A DNA stretch of 38,955 nt from Syntrophobacter sp. SbD2 (GTDB lineage Bacteria > Desulfobacterota > Binatia > UBA9968): NCBI GenBank assembly GCA_945889495.1, contig CAMDBU010000043.1:1-38955 (forward strand). The letters are read 5' to 3'. The translations under genes and the position numbers were made by a program. A model generated the notes under the pieces. That model was not told the DNA's origin, ran no database searches, and saw only the letters and a program-made list of their open reading frames with translations. Shown in pieces: positions 1-6,868 of this stretch. Numbering within the stretch: position 1 is the stretch's first letter; every line of letters starts with the position of its first letter.

Positions 1-80
1 GGGGTTGTGCCGCCTCGCGACCACGTCTTCAGAAGAACAATCTCACTCTCGGTCAACTCAATGGCTGGGGCAACTCGCAT
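1..80 (-). CDS. IS630-type transposase, N-terminal fragment (cut by window edge)
   Basis: The minus strand opens with an ATG at 80 preceded by a strong ribosome-binding site (GGAGG, six bases upstream). It encodes 26 residues beginning MRVAPAIELTESE and containing KTWSRGGTTP before the window ends. IS630-family transposases typically begin with this pattern: a short basic start, an acidic 'LTE' helix, then W-(S/A)-R-G-x-x-T-P of the first helix-turn-helix. The rest of the protein, including the DDE catalytic domain, lies outside the window. The IS630 call rests on the N-terminus alone. The next gene on the right is an SBP gene that has lost its 5' part, which fits insertion of this element. 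Confidence 0.6.
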   Translation of the reverse strand, partial: MRVAPAIELTESEIVLLKTWSRGGTT

Positions 81-142
81 CAAAACCTCCGCTTGCCCCT
101 TAGACGAACAGTAACTACTATTAATTCAGAGACACTACACTA
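81..142. mobile_element. Putative right end of the IS630-type element
   Basis: About 60 bases separate the transposase start codon from the point where homology to the neighbouring SBP genes resumes. Homology returns at the sequence TAGAT near 141, where the intact copy at 2805-3839 reads TTAGAT. IS630/Tc1 elements insert at and duplicate TA, so the TA at 141-142 is the likely insertion point. The terminal inverted repeat cannot be confirmed because the other end is outside the window. Confidence 0.4.
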
Positions 143-523
143 GATGCCAAGGATATTGAGACCGCATTCCGAGCCGCAACCAAGGGGCGTGCTCAGGCAG
201 TCCTCACGCTAGCGAGCGCCATCCTCAGTTCTCAGCGAGCACAGGTTGTCGAACTCGCGGCAAAGAGCCGGCTCCCGGTGATATATCCAAATAGCCTGTT
301 TATGGACGCAGGGGGCCTGATGACCTACAGCACGAGCTTGACCGACTTGTCCCGGCGCGCCGCTACGTTTGTGGACAAGATTTTAAAAGGTCGGACGCCC
401 GCCGACCTGCCGGTCGAGCAACCGATCAAGTTCGAGTTCATCGTCAATCTCAAAGCAGCGAAGCAGATCGGCCTGACGATCCCGCCCCAGGTACTGGCGC
501 GGGCGGATCGGGTGATCCGATGA
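125..523 (+). pseudogene. 5'-truncated ABC_sub_bind-type substrate-binding protein gene
   Basis: An open frame from 125 to the stop at 523 encodes only the C-terminal third (about 127 residues) of a protein paralogous to those at 571-1551 and 2805-3839. Recognisable segments are DAKDIETAFRAATKGRA, then YPNSLFMDAGGLMTYSTS, then the shared tail ending RADRVIR. The first roughly 200 residues, including the signal peptide and the first lobe of the binding protein, are missing. The frame has no internal stop, so decay is recent. The cause is most likely the IS630-type insertion immediately to the left. A short ORF starting at the internal ATG at 278 could be translated but could not form a folded binding protein. 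Confidence 0.75.
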
Positions 524-525
524 AG

Positions 526-556
526 TAGGCAATAGGCATGAGGCAACAGGCAAGAG
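526..556. repeat. Iterated (n)aggca(n) short repeat, copy 1
   Basis: The units taggcaa, taggcat, gaggcaa and caggcaa follow one another directly after the stop codon of the truncated SBP gene. A second copy (taggcat, gaggcaa, caggcaa) sits at 3838-3858 after the stop of the third SBP copy. The repeat creates spurious ATG codons just upstream of both following genes. Confidence 0.6.
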
Positions 557-570
557 TAAGACAGAAAATC

Positions 571-1551
571 ATGTGCAAAAAAACTATCCTCTGGCTACTA
601 ACAACCGTCTTGCTGACAACCGGTTTCGCGGACGCCCAGCAGCCGACGAAGATTCCCCGAATCGGTTGGCTAACCGCTTCGTCGCTCGCCGCTCAAGCGA
701 CCCGCATCGAGGCATTTCGGCTAGGGTTGCGCGACTTGGGCTACGTCGAGGGCAAGAACATCGCCATTGAGTTGCGCTCCGCCGATGGGAAGTTGGATCG
801 TGTCCCCGCGCTGGTGGCCGAAATCCTCCGCCTCAAGGTCGACATCATCGTATCCGCCGGCCCGGCCGTGACTCGCGCGGCCAAGGAAGCCTCGGCGACG
901 ATTCCAATCGTCATAACCAACGATAACGATCCGGTTGCCAGCGGCTTCGTCGCCAGCCTGGCGCGCCCAGGAGGGAATATTACCGGACTATCCACCCTCG
1001 CCCCGGAGTTAAGCGGAAAACAGCTGGAGATACTGAAGGAGACCATTCCTAAATTATCGCGCGTCGCCATCCTGGGAACTTCCACCGACCCGGGCAACGC
1101 GCAAGCGATAAAAGAATTGGAACTTGCCGCCGGTGCATTGAAGTTGAAGCTTCAATACCTAGACCTATTGAAACCCAAAGACATCGACCCAGCATTCCAG
1201 GGCGCGATGAAGGGGCGCGTCGAAGCGGTCCTGGTACTACTGAACCCCATCACCGGCGCCCAGCGCGCGCAACTTTTAGACCTCGCGGTGAAGAACCGGC
1301 TTCCAGCGATCTATCCCAATAGCCCCTACGTCGACTCAGGCGGCCTGATGACCTACAGCACGAGCTTGACCGACTTGGACCGGCGCGCCGCTACTTACGT
1401 GGACAAGATTTTGAAAGGCCGGACGCCCGCCGACTTGCCGGTAGAGCAGCCGATGAAGTTCGAGTTCATCGTCAATCTGAAATCCGCCAAGCAGATCGGT
1501 CTGACTATCCCGCCGAATGTGCTGACGCGGGCGGATCGGGTGATCCGATGA
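571..1551 (+). CDS. ABC_sub_bind-type periplasmic substrate-binding protein
   Basis: The product is about 326 residues and belongs to the 'ABC transporter substrate binding protein' family (PF04392 type). These are two-lobed periplasmic proteins that deliver small ligands to membrane transporters. Visible family features are PRIGWL after the signal peptide, GLRDLGYVEGKNI, LARPGGNITGLS and PELSGKQLEILKE, with GGLMTYSTSLTDL near the end. I chose the ATG at 571 because the protein then begins MCKKTILWLLTTVLLTT, a normal Sec signal peptide cut near DAQ-QP. An earlier in-frame ATG at 538 lies inside an iterated repeat and would add eleven non-signal residues. No permease or ATPase gene is adjacent. 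The ligand is unknown. Confidence 0.85.
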   Translation: MCKKTILWLLTTVLLTTGFADAQQPTKIPRIGWLTASSLAAQATRIEAFRLGLRDLGYVEGKNIAIELRSADGKLDRVPALVAEILRLKVDIIVSAGPAVTRAAKEASATIPIVITNDNDPVASGFVASLARPGGNITGLSTLAPELSGKQLEILKETIPKLSRVAILGTSTDPGNAQAIKELELAAGALKLKLQYLDLLKPKDIDPAFQGAMKGRVEAVLVLLNPITGAQRAQLLDLAVKNRLPAIYPNSPYVDSGGLMTYSTSLTDLDRRAATYVDKILKGRTPADLPVEQPMKFEFIVNLKSAKQIGLTIPPNVLTRADRVIR

Positions 1552-1561
1552 TGATCGGGTT

Positions 1562-1587
1562 GCTATACTAAACGCAACTAGTATTGC
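1562..1587. promoter_or_regulatory. Imperfect inverted repeat upstream of the AAA_14/DUF4143 gene
   Basis: The arms GCTATACTA (1562-1570) and TAGTATTGC (1579-1587) are complementary at eight of nine positions and are separated by eight bases. TATACT at 1564-1569 resembles a -10 box. The site lies 34 bases before the start codon at 1621 and could be an operator. No convincing -35 element is visible. Confidence 0.3.
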
Positions 1588-1620
1588 GCATAGTGCAGCT
1601 ATTCGCTAGGCTGCTTTCCG

Positions 1621-2781
1621 ATGGTCGAAAGAAAATCTTGGATCGATCGGTTGGAACAAGCGTGGAAACGGCGCTCCGTAGTCTGGCTTTCCGGAGTTCG
1701 GCGCGCTGGCAAGACTGTCCTATCGCAGAGTCTTCGAGATATCGAGTATTTTGACTGTGAGCTGCCGCGCGTGCGCCGGATGATCGAAGATCCCGAAGCG
1801 TTCCTCAAGGACAACCGCGGCCGCAGAATCGTATTAGATGAGATTCACCGTCTTGAGCGGCCATCGGAAATTTTGAAAATCGCCGCGGACCATTTTCCCA
1901 ACACCAAGATTCTCGCGACCGGATCCTCGACTCTTGGCGCTTCAGCCAAGTTTCGCGACACCTTAGCCGGGCGTAAAGAAGAATTGTGGCTCACCCCCAT
2001 GACCACGGCAGACCTCGAAGATTTTGGCGGAAAGAACCTTCAACATCGACTTCTGCACGGTGGCCTACCCGCTTTCTTTCTTGAAAAACAGCTTCCCGAG
2101 AAAGATTTTCAAGAATGGATGGATGCGTACTGGGCGAAAGACATCCAAGAGCTTTTCCGCCTCGAACGGCGCCAGTCTTTTCAAAAATTTGCCGAGCTGC
2201 TGATGGCGCAGAGCGGCGGTATCTTCGAAGCAACGAAGTTTGCCCGGCCCTGCGAAGTCAGCCGAACCACGATCGCCAACTATCTCGCCGTGCTGGAAGC
2301 GACCTATATCGCCCATGTGATCCGCCCCTACAGCACGCACCGCCCCACCGAAATCATATCCGCGCCAAAAGTTTACGGTTTCGACACCGGCTTTGTCTGC
2401 TACCATCGCGGCTGGCACGAACTGAGGAGCGAGGATCTCGGATTGTTGTGGGAGCATCTGGTGCTCAACGAAATGCACGCGCACATGCAATCTCGCGAAA
2501 TTCGCTACTGGCGTGACAAGCGCGGCCACGAGGTCGATTTCATCCTGGCCCAAACCAAACAATCCTCGTTAGCGATCGAGTGCAAGTGGTCGGCATCGGA
2601 TTTCGACGCCGGCAACCTGCAAGCGTTCAGAAAACCTTACCCAGACGGCGACAACCTGGTGGTCGCCAATGATGTCGAGCGCTCCTTCACCCGCTCTTAC
2701 GGCGGCCTGTCCGTGCGCTTCGTAAGTTTGGCGGATTTGATTGCCGAGGTAACGAGGAAACCGCCAGCGCGCGCGAAATAG
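1621..2781 (+). CDS. AAA_14/DUF4143-type P-loop ATPase
   Basis: This 386-residue protein has a Walker A motif, GVRRAGKT, at residues 25-32 and a Walker B motif, RIVLDEIH, with D73 and E74. A sensor-like LATGSS strand follows. The middle carries a helical winged-helix-like stretch around ARPCEVSRTTIANYLAVLE. The C-terminal DUF4143 part holds GFDTGFVCYHRGW, GLLWEHLVLNEM and a nuclease-fold-like signature EVDFIL...IECKWS. Such stand-alone ATPases are widespread, horizontally mobile and of unclear function; a role with nucleic acids is often assumed. It sits between two paralogous SBP genes and so interrupts what was probably a tandem SBP array. No good ribosome-binding site precedes the ATG. A second member of this class is at 14853-16157. 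Confidence 0.85.
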   Translation: MVERKSWIDRLEQAWKRRSVVWLSGVRRAGKTVLSQSLRDIEYFDCELPRVRRMIEDPEAFLKDNRGRRIVLDEIHRLERPSEILKIAADHFPNTKILATGSSTLGASAKFRDTLAGRKEELWLTPMTTADLEDFGGKNLQHRLLHGGLPAFFLEKQLPEKDFQEWMDAYWAKDIQELFRLERRQSFQKFAELLMAQSGGIFEATKFARPCEVSRTTIANYLAVLEATYIAHVIRPYSTHRPTEIISAPKVYGFDTGFVCYHRGWHELRSEDLGLLWEHLVLNEMHAHMQSREIRYWRDKRGHEVDFILAQTKQSSLAIECKWSASDFDAGNLQAFRKPYPDGDNLVVANDVERSFTRSYGGLSVRFVSLADLIAEVTRKPPARAK

Positions 2782-2804
2782 GATTTGGATTATGGAGAAC
2801 CCAC

Positions 2805-3839
2805 ATGGTTGAGAAAATTTCCCTCCGGTTTCTGGATTCTAGTTTTGACAAGCGGCCCCGCCGACGAAAATGGGTAGGGCTTGTCACCCTGGTTATAGCC
2901 TTCGGAGTTTGCAGCGAAGTCAGTGCACAGCCAACGAAAATCCCGCGGATAGGACGCCTATCGATTACCTCCCCTCCCGCTGAATCGGCCCGCATGGAGG
3001 CGTTAAGCCAGGGTCTGCGTCAACTTGGCTACGTGGAGGGGAAAAACATTATCATCGAGCATCGATCTGCGGAGGAAAAACTAGATCGCCTGCCTGCGCT
3101 CGCGGCCGAGTTGGTGCGCCTGAAGGTAGACGTTATCGTCACGGCCGGTTCGACACCGACTCGCACCGCCAAGGCAGCAACTTTTGCGATTCCCATCGTT
3201 ATGAGTAACGATAACGACCCTGTTGGCGATGGATTTGTTGCTAGCCTGGCACGACCTGGGGGAAACATTACTGGACTATCTAACTTTGCCCCGGAGCTAA
3301 GCGGCAAACGACTGGAGATTCTAAGAGAGGCGGTCCCTAAGCTCTCCCGCGTAGCCGTTCTCGGTACTTCAACCAACCCGGGACAATCTCAAATAATAAA
3401 AGAAGTGGACCTCGCCGCAAAGGCGTTCGGAGTGAAGCTTCAAACCCTAGACGTTTTAGATTCCAAGGATATTGAGACTGCGTTTCGAGCCGCAAGCAAG
3501 GGGCGGGCTGACGGAGTTCTTGTTCTAACAAGCGCCGTCCTCGTTCCTCAGAGAGTTCAGGTTGCTGAGCTCGCGCTAAAGTACCGTCTTCCCGCGATAT
3601 ATTCCAACAGCCAGTACGTAGAAGCCGGCGGCCTTATGTTTTACGGCGTGAACGTCCTCGACTTAGACCGGCGCGCCGCGACGTATGTGGACAAGATTTT
3701 GAAAGGCCGGACGCCCGCCGACCTGCCGGTGGAGCAGCCGATGAAGTTCGAGTTCATCGTCAATCTGAAAGCGGCCAAGCAAATTGGCCTGACGGTCCCG
3801 CCGAATGTGTTAGCGCGGGCGGATCGGGTGATTAAATAG
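2805..3839 (+). CDS. ABC_sub_bind-type periplasmic substrate-binding protein, third copy
   Basis: This 344-residue paralogue of the 571-1551 product shares QPTKIPRIG, GYVEGKNI, SLARPGGNITGLS, FAPELSGKRLEILRE and a nearly identical last 60 residues ending RADRVIK. The ATG at 2805 has GGAG nine bases upstream and gives an unusually long, Arg/Lys-rich n-region (KRPRRRKW) before the hydrophobic core VGLVTLVIAFGV. Cleavage is likely near VSA-QP. The middle differs from copy two at many positions (for example AVLVPQRVQVAELALKYR) while the 3' end is highly conserved in DNA, suggesting recombination between copies or strong selection on the tail. The ligand is unknown, and no transporter core genes are nearby. 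Confidence 0.85.
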   Translation: MVEKISLRFLDSSFDKRPRRRKWVGLVTLVIAFGVCSEVSAQPTKIPRIGRLSITSPPAESARMEALSQGLRQLGYVEGKNIIIEHRSAEEKLDRLPALAAELVRLKVDVIVTAGSTPTRTAKAATFAIPIVMSNDNDPVGDGFVASLARPGGNITGLSNFAPELSGKRLEILREAVPKLSRVAVLGTSTNPGQSQIIKEVDLAAKAFGVKLQTLDVLDSKDIETAFRAASKGRADGVLVLTSAVLVPQRVQVAELALKYRLPAIYSNSQYVEAGGLMFYGVNVLDLDRRAATYVDKILKGRTPADLPVEQPMKFEFIVNLKAAKQIGLTVPPNVLARADRVIK

Positions 3840-3860
3840 GCATGAGGCAACAGGCAAAAC
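3838..3860. repeat. Iterated (n)aggca(n) short repeat, copy 2
   Basis: The units taggcat, gaggcaa and caggcaa directly follow the stop codon of the third SBP copy and match the repeat at 526-556. The two copies share both sequence and position relative to homologous gene ends, so they probably spread with the tandem duplication. Confidence 0.55.
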
Positions 3861-3886
3861 CAAGAGATCAGATTGGAGGTCGTCCG

Positions 3887-4846
3887 ATGAAGCGAATGGT
3901 CATAATTTTAGCTCTGTGCGGCGGATTGGTCACCGCCACACAAATCAATGCCGCCGACAAGCTCACGCTGAGCTCGACCAACATCACGGCGCTCGACTTG
4001 GATCATGTGGTCGCCAAGGACAAGGGGTTTTACGCCAAGGAAAATCTCGATGTCGATATCCAGACCATGGCGCCGGACTTGGTAATCAAGACTTTGCTCG
4101 CCGGCACGGTCGACCTGGCGCGCTCGGGCACCCACTTCGGCATGATCGCGGCGGTGCGCGGCGGCGAACTGAAGATCGTCGGTGGTTCGAACTACGGCTA
4201 TCCCTACGAGGTGATCAGCCAGCCGCAGTTCAAGACCTTGGCCGACTTGAAAGGCCAGCGCATCGCCGCGGCGTCGCTGGCGAGCATCACCACGACGATT
4301 TTTAAAGATGTCATGCAGCGCCAGGGCATCCCGCCGTCGGCTTACACTTTGGTTTTCGTCGGCGGCAGCGCCGACCGGTTTCAAGCGGTCGCCGCCGGCG
4401 CCGCGGTGGCGTCCCTCGCCGAAGCGCCGCCGTTCAATTTCAAATCTGTGGAAGCCGGCCGCAAAGTCCTGCTCAAGTATTCCGACGAGATCAAAAACCT
4501 GCAATACACTTCCTACTTCGTGCAAACTAAAGCACTGGTGCAAAGCCGGCCGCTCTACAGCCGCTTTATGCGCGCGCTGGGCCAAGCGATGCGCTGGATG
4601 AACAATCCGGCCAACGAGAAACAAATGCTCGAACTGATGGTGCAGAAATTGAAAATCGACGAAGCCACCGCGCAGCAAACTTACAGATTCATGATCTCCG
4701 AGCAAAAATCCTTCCGCCTCGAAGGCGCCATCGACGGCCCCGGCATGGCGGAAATGGTGCGGCTACTGTTCGAAGACAAAATGATCCCGGAGAAAAAGCC
4801 CTGGGAAAGCTTCGTCGATCCGGCCTTCTTGTCGGCGAGCAAGTAG
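3887..4846 (+). CDS. NitT/TauT-type (NMT1/SsuA-like) substrate-binding protein
   Basis: The 319-residue exported protein belongs to the NMT1/THI5-like family of ABC transporter substrate-binding proteins. The ATG at 3887 is preceded by GGAGG with seven bases of spacing and starts the signal peptide MKRMVIILALCGGLVTA. An upstream in-frame ATG at 3842 lies in a repeat and has no ribosome-binding site. Family features are DHVVAKDKGFYAKENLDV, DLVIKTLLAGTVDLA, LADLKGQRIA and AEAPPFNF. It has about the same length as the gene immediately downstream and is clearly paralogous to it over the whole length (for example TTIFKDVMQRQGIPPSAYT in both). No permease or ATPase genes are adjacent, so transport through this locus alone is not possible. 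The ligand cannot be predicted. Confidence 0.85.
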   Translation: MKRMVIILALCGGLVTATQINAADKLTLSSTNITALDLDHVVAKDKGFYAKENLDVDIQTMAPDLVIKTLLAGTVDLARSGTHFGMIAAVRGGELKIVGGSNYGYPYEVISQPQFKTLADLKGQRIAAASLASITTTIFKDVMQRQGIPPSAYTLVFVGGSADRFQAVAAGAAVASLAEAPPFNFKSVEAGRKVLLKYSDEIKNLQYTSYFVQTKALVQSRPLYSRFMRALGQAMRWMNNPANEKQMLELMVQKLKIDEATAQQTYRFMISEQKSFRLEGAIDGPGMAEMVRLLFEDKMIPEKKPWESFVDPAFLSASK

Positions 4847-4875
4847 CTGGATCGCTGCAACCGGAACTCGGATTA

Positions 4876-4946
4876 TCTCGCGCCAAGCACGCAAAGACCG
4901 CAAAGGAAAGATTACGGTTTCCGAACTTGGCGAGCTTGGCGCGAGA
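4876..4946. repeat. Intergenic hairpin repeat, family A, copy 1
   Basis: The arms TCTCGCGCCAAGC (4876-4888) and GCTTGGCGCGAGA (4934-4946) are perfect reverse complements. Iterated 'GCAAAG' and 'CTTGGCG' units lie in the loop. Related elements occur at 25897-25976, 30668-30743 and 32607-32717, all between or at the edges of genes. The element separates the two paralogous SBP genes here and could fold in the mRNA. Confidence 0.75.
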
Positions 4947-5015
4947 CATTCCAAGTCGCGGCTGCGGCTTTTCGCTCTAACCAAACATGGTAGAAATCCC
5001 CAACAAGGAGATCCT

Positions 5016-5978
5016 ATGAGTCAGCTAACGCGCGCCATTCTGATTGCCGCGGTGATCGCTTTTCACTCACCAATGTTCGCCGCCGACAAGGTCACCATGA
5101 GCTCGACCAACATCACCGCCTTCGATCTCGATCAGATCGTCGCGGTGGCGAAGGGCTTCTTCGCCAAGGAGAACGTCGAGTTCGAGCCCACCTACATGCA
5201 GCCTGACTTAGTAATTAAGGCGCTGCTCGCCGGCACCGTCGACATGGCGAAGTCGGGGTCGCACTTCGGCCTGATCGCGGCGTCGCGCGGCGGCGAGGTG
5301 AAAGTCATCGGCGGCTCGACCTACGGTTACGCCTACCAAATCATCAGCCAGCCGGAATTCAAAACTCTCGCCAGCTTGAAAGGCCAGAAGATCGCCGGCG
5401 CTGGCGTCGCCAGCATCACCACGACGATCTTCAAGGACGTCATGCAGCGCCAGGGCATCCCGCCCTCGGCCTACACGATCCTATCGGTCGGCGGCAGTGG
5501 GGAAAGATTTCAAGCCGTCGCCTCCGGCCAAGTCGCCGCGTCGCTCGCCGAAGCGCCGCCTTTTAACTTTCGCTCCATCGACTCGGGCAAGCGCGTGCTG
5601 CTCAATTATTCCGACGAGATCAAGAGCATCCAGTACGGCTCCTACTTCGCGTCGAATAAATCGCTGACGCAAATGCGCCCGGTGCTCCAGCGCTTCATGC
5701 GCGCCATCGGCCAGTCCATGCGCTGGCTGAACGATCCGGCCAACGAAAAGGAAGCCGCGCGCATCCTGATTGAGCGCCTGAAGATCGACGAGACCGTCGC
5801 CGCCCGCACCGTCAAATTCATGATTCCCGAAAACAAGTCCTACCGCGGCGAAGCCCTAGTCGACCCCGTGGGCCTGAACGAAATGATCCGCCTGCTCCTG
5901 TTGGATAACTTGATCCCAGAGAAAAAATCTTGGGAAACCTTCGTCGACGCCGGATTTCTCCCGGCCGTGGCAAAATGA
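5016..5978 (+). CDS. NitT/TauT-type substrate-binding protein, tandem paralogue
   Basis: The 320-residue protein starts at an ATG with AAGGAG five bases upstream and has a signal peptide, MSQLTRAILIAAVIAFHSPMFA, likely cut before ADKV. It shares VTMSSTNITAFDLDQIV, DLVIKALLAGTVDMAKSG, HFGLIAASRGGEVKVIGG and TTIFKDVMQRQGIPPSAYT with the gene at 3887-4846. The N-terminal lobe is more conserved than the last 60 residues. It is an NMT1/SsuA-like periplasmic binding protein. The pair probably arose by tandem duplication. Similar but diverged ligand specificity is an inference. Confidence 0.85.
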   Translation: MSQLTRAILIAAVIAFHSPMFAADKVTMSSTNITAFDLDQIVAVAKGFFAKENVEFEPTYMQPDLVIKALLAGTVDMAKSGSHFGLIAASRGGEVKVIGGSTYGYAYQIISQPEFKTLASLKGQKIAGAGVASITTTIFKDVMQRQGIPPSAYTILSVGGSGERFQAVASGQVAASLAEAPPFNFRSIDSGKRVLLNYSDEIKSIQYGSYFASNKSLTQMRPVLQRFMRAIGQSMRWLNDPANEKEAARILIERLKIDETVAARTVKFMIPENKSYRGEALVDPVGLNEMIRLLLLDNLIPEKKSWETFVDAGFLPAVAK

Positions 5979-5980
5979 GA

Positions 5981-6073
5981 ATCGTGCTCGTGACTCGTGA
6001 TCGTGTTCGTTGTCGAATCCGGAAACGAGCACGAGCCACGAGCGACGAGCACGACCCCGAGCACGAGCACGAT
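5981..6073. repeat. Hairpin built from iterated 'CGTGCTCGTGA'-like units
   Basis: The left arm (5981-6010) repeats CGTG/CTCGTGA words and the right arm (6025-6073) repeats ACGAGCACGAGC words. They are reverse complementary over most of their length, with several possible registers. The element fills the whole space between the convergent genes ending at 5978 and 6073. It could act as a bidirectional transcription barrier, but it lacks a T-run. Confidence 0.65.
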
Positions 6074-6774
6074 TAAATCGTGACCGCCACGCGAAAGCCG
6101 TAATCGGAATATTGAAACGCCGGCGGCAGCGAGCTGCGCGCGGCGCAGCGGGCGAATTTGATCTGGTGGCGCCAGGAACCGCCGCGTGAGGCGCGCCGCT
6201 CACCTGACAGCGCGCCACGGGGATTACGCTCCGGTGAATCGCGATAATAGTTGTAGTCGTAGTAGTCGCTGCACCACTCGTGCACGCCTTCGCTCATGTC
6301 GTAGAGCCCGAAGCCGTTGGCTTCATTGACGCCAACCCGCGCCGGGCCGCAGCTATCAGGATCGAAGCCAACGTAAGGCCGCAGCTCCGGAGCTTCATCT
6401 CCCCAGGGGAACAGCGCGCCATCCCGTCTGCCGCGCGCGGCATATTCCCATTCGGCTTCGCTCGGCAGACGAAATAATTTTCCAGACTCCGCGCTCAGCC
6501 ACTGGCAATAGTCCACCGCCTCGAACCAAGTCACGCCGACCACCGGCTTCAACCCATCGGCGAAACTCGGCTCGGCCCAGTATTTCGGCGCCGGCGCACC
6601 GGTGGATTGCAAATAAATTTCGTATTGCCCATGGGTCACCGGATACTTGCCCAGGCCGAAGCCGTCCACCCAGACGCGATGCACCGGCCGCTCGTTATCC
6701 TGGCCCGACTCCCAGCCCATGAGAAATGAGCCGGCGGGGATTTCGACCATCTCGGGGAATTCGGCAATAAACAT
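6073..6774 (-). CDS. Formylglycine-generating-enzyme fold (SUMF1/FGE-sulfatase) protein lacking the active-site cysteines
   Basis: This 233-residue protein shows the FGE-sulfatase fold: MVEIPAGSFLMGWE, PVHRVWVDGFGLGKYPVT, VVGVTWFEAVDYCQWLS, RLPSEAEWEYAARG, LFPWGDE, NGFGLYDMSEGVHEWCSD and the end ASRGGSW...GFRVAV. In true formylglycine-generating enzymes a pair of cysteines lies between RGGSW and the final GFR. Here that segment reads RGGSWRHQIKFARCAARS and the usual pair is not present, so sulfatase activation is unlikely. Related family members act in ergothioneine synthesis or as accessory and structural proteins. I chose the ATG at 6774; a TTG at 6810 could add twelve residues. No signal peptide is visible. 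The gene diverges from the Bug/TctC-type gene at 6869. Confidence 0.8.
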   Translation of the reverse strand: MFIAEFPEMVEIPAGSFLMGWESGQDNERPVHRVWVDGFGLGKYPVTHGQYEIYLQSTGAPAPKYWAEPSFADGLKPVVGVTWFEAVDYCQWLSAESGKLFRLPSEAEWEYAARGRRDGALFPWGDEAPELRPYVGFDPDSCGPARVGVNEANGFGLYDMSEGVHEWCSDYYDYNYYRDSPERNPRGALSGERRASRGGSWRHQIKFARCAARSSLPPAFQYSDYGFRVAVTI

Positions 6775-6868
6775 TGCGGCGAAGGTAATGCGCCGGCTGG
6801 ATAGCGTCAAGAGATTGCGCTAAATCTAGCTGAGCCTATATTGGCGCGAAGACTTTCTGGAGGCGTTC

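Noticed and set aside
538-570. ATG at 538 as start of the second SBP copy
   Set aside because: The codon is part of an iterated repeat that recurs at 3841, and it would place eleven extra residues before a normal signal peptide.
3908-4705. Antisense open frame (265 codons) opposite the SBP gene at 3887
   Set aside because: It mirrors the coding gene in the complementary frame, has no ribosome-binding site and no family motif.
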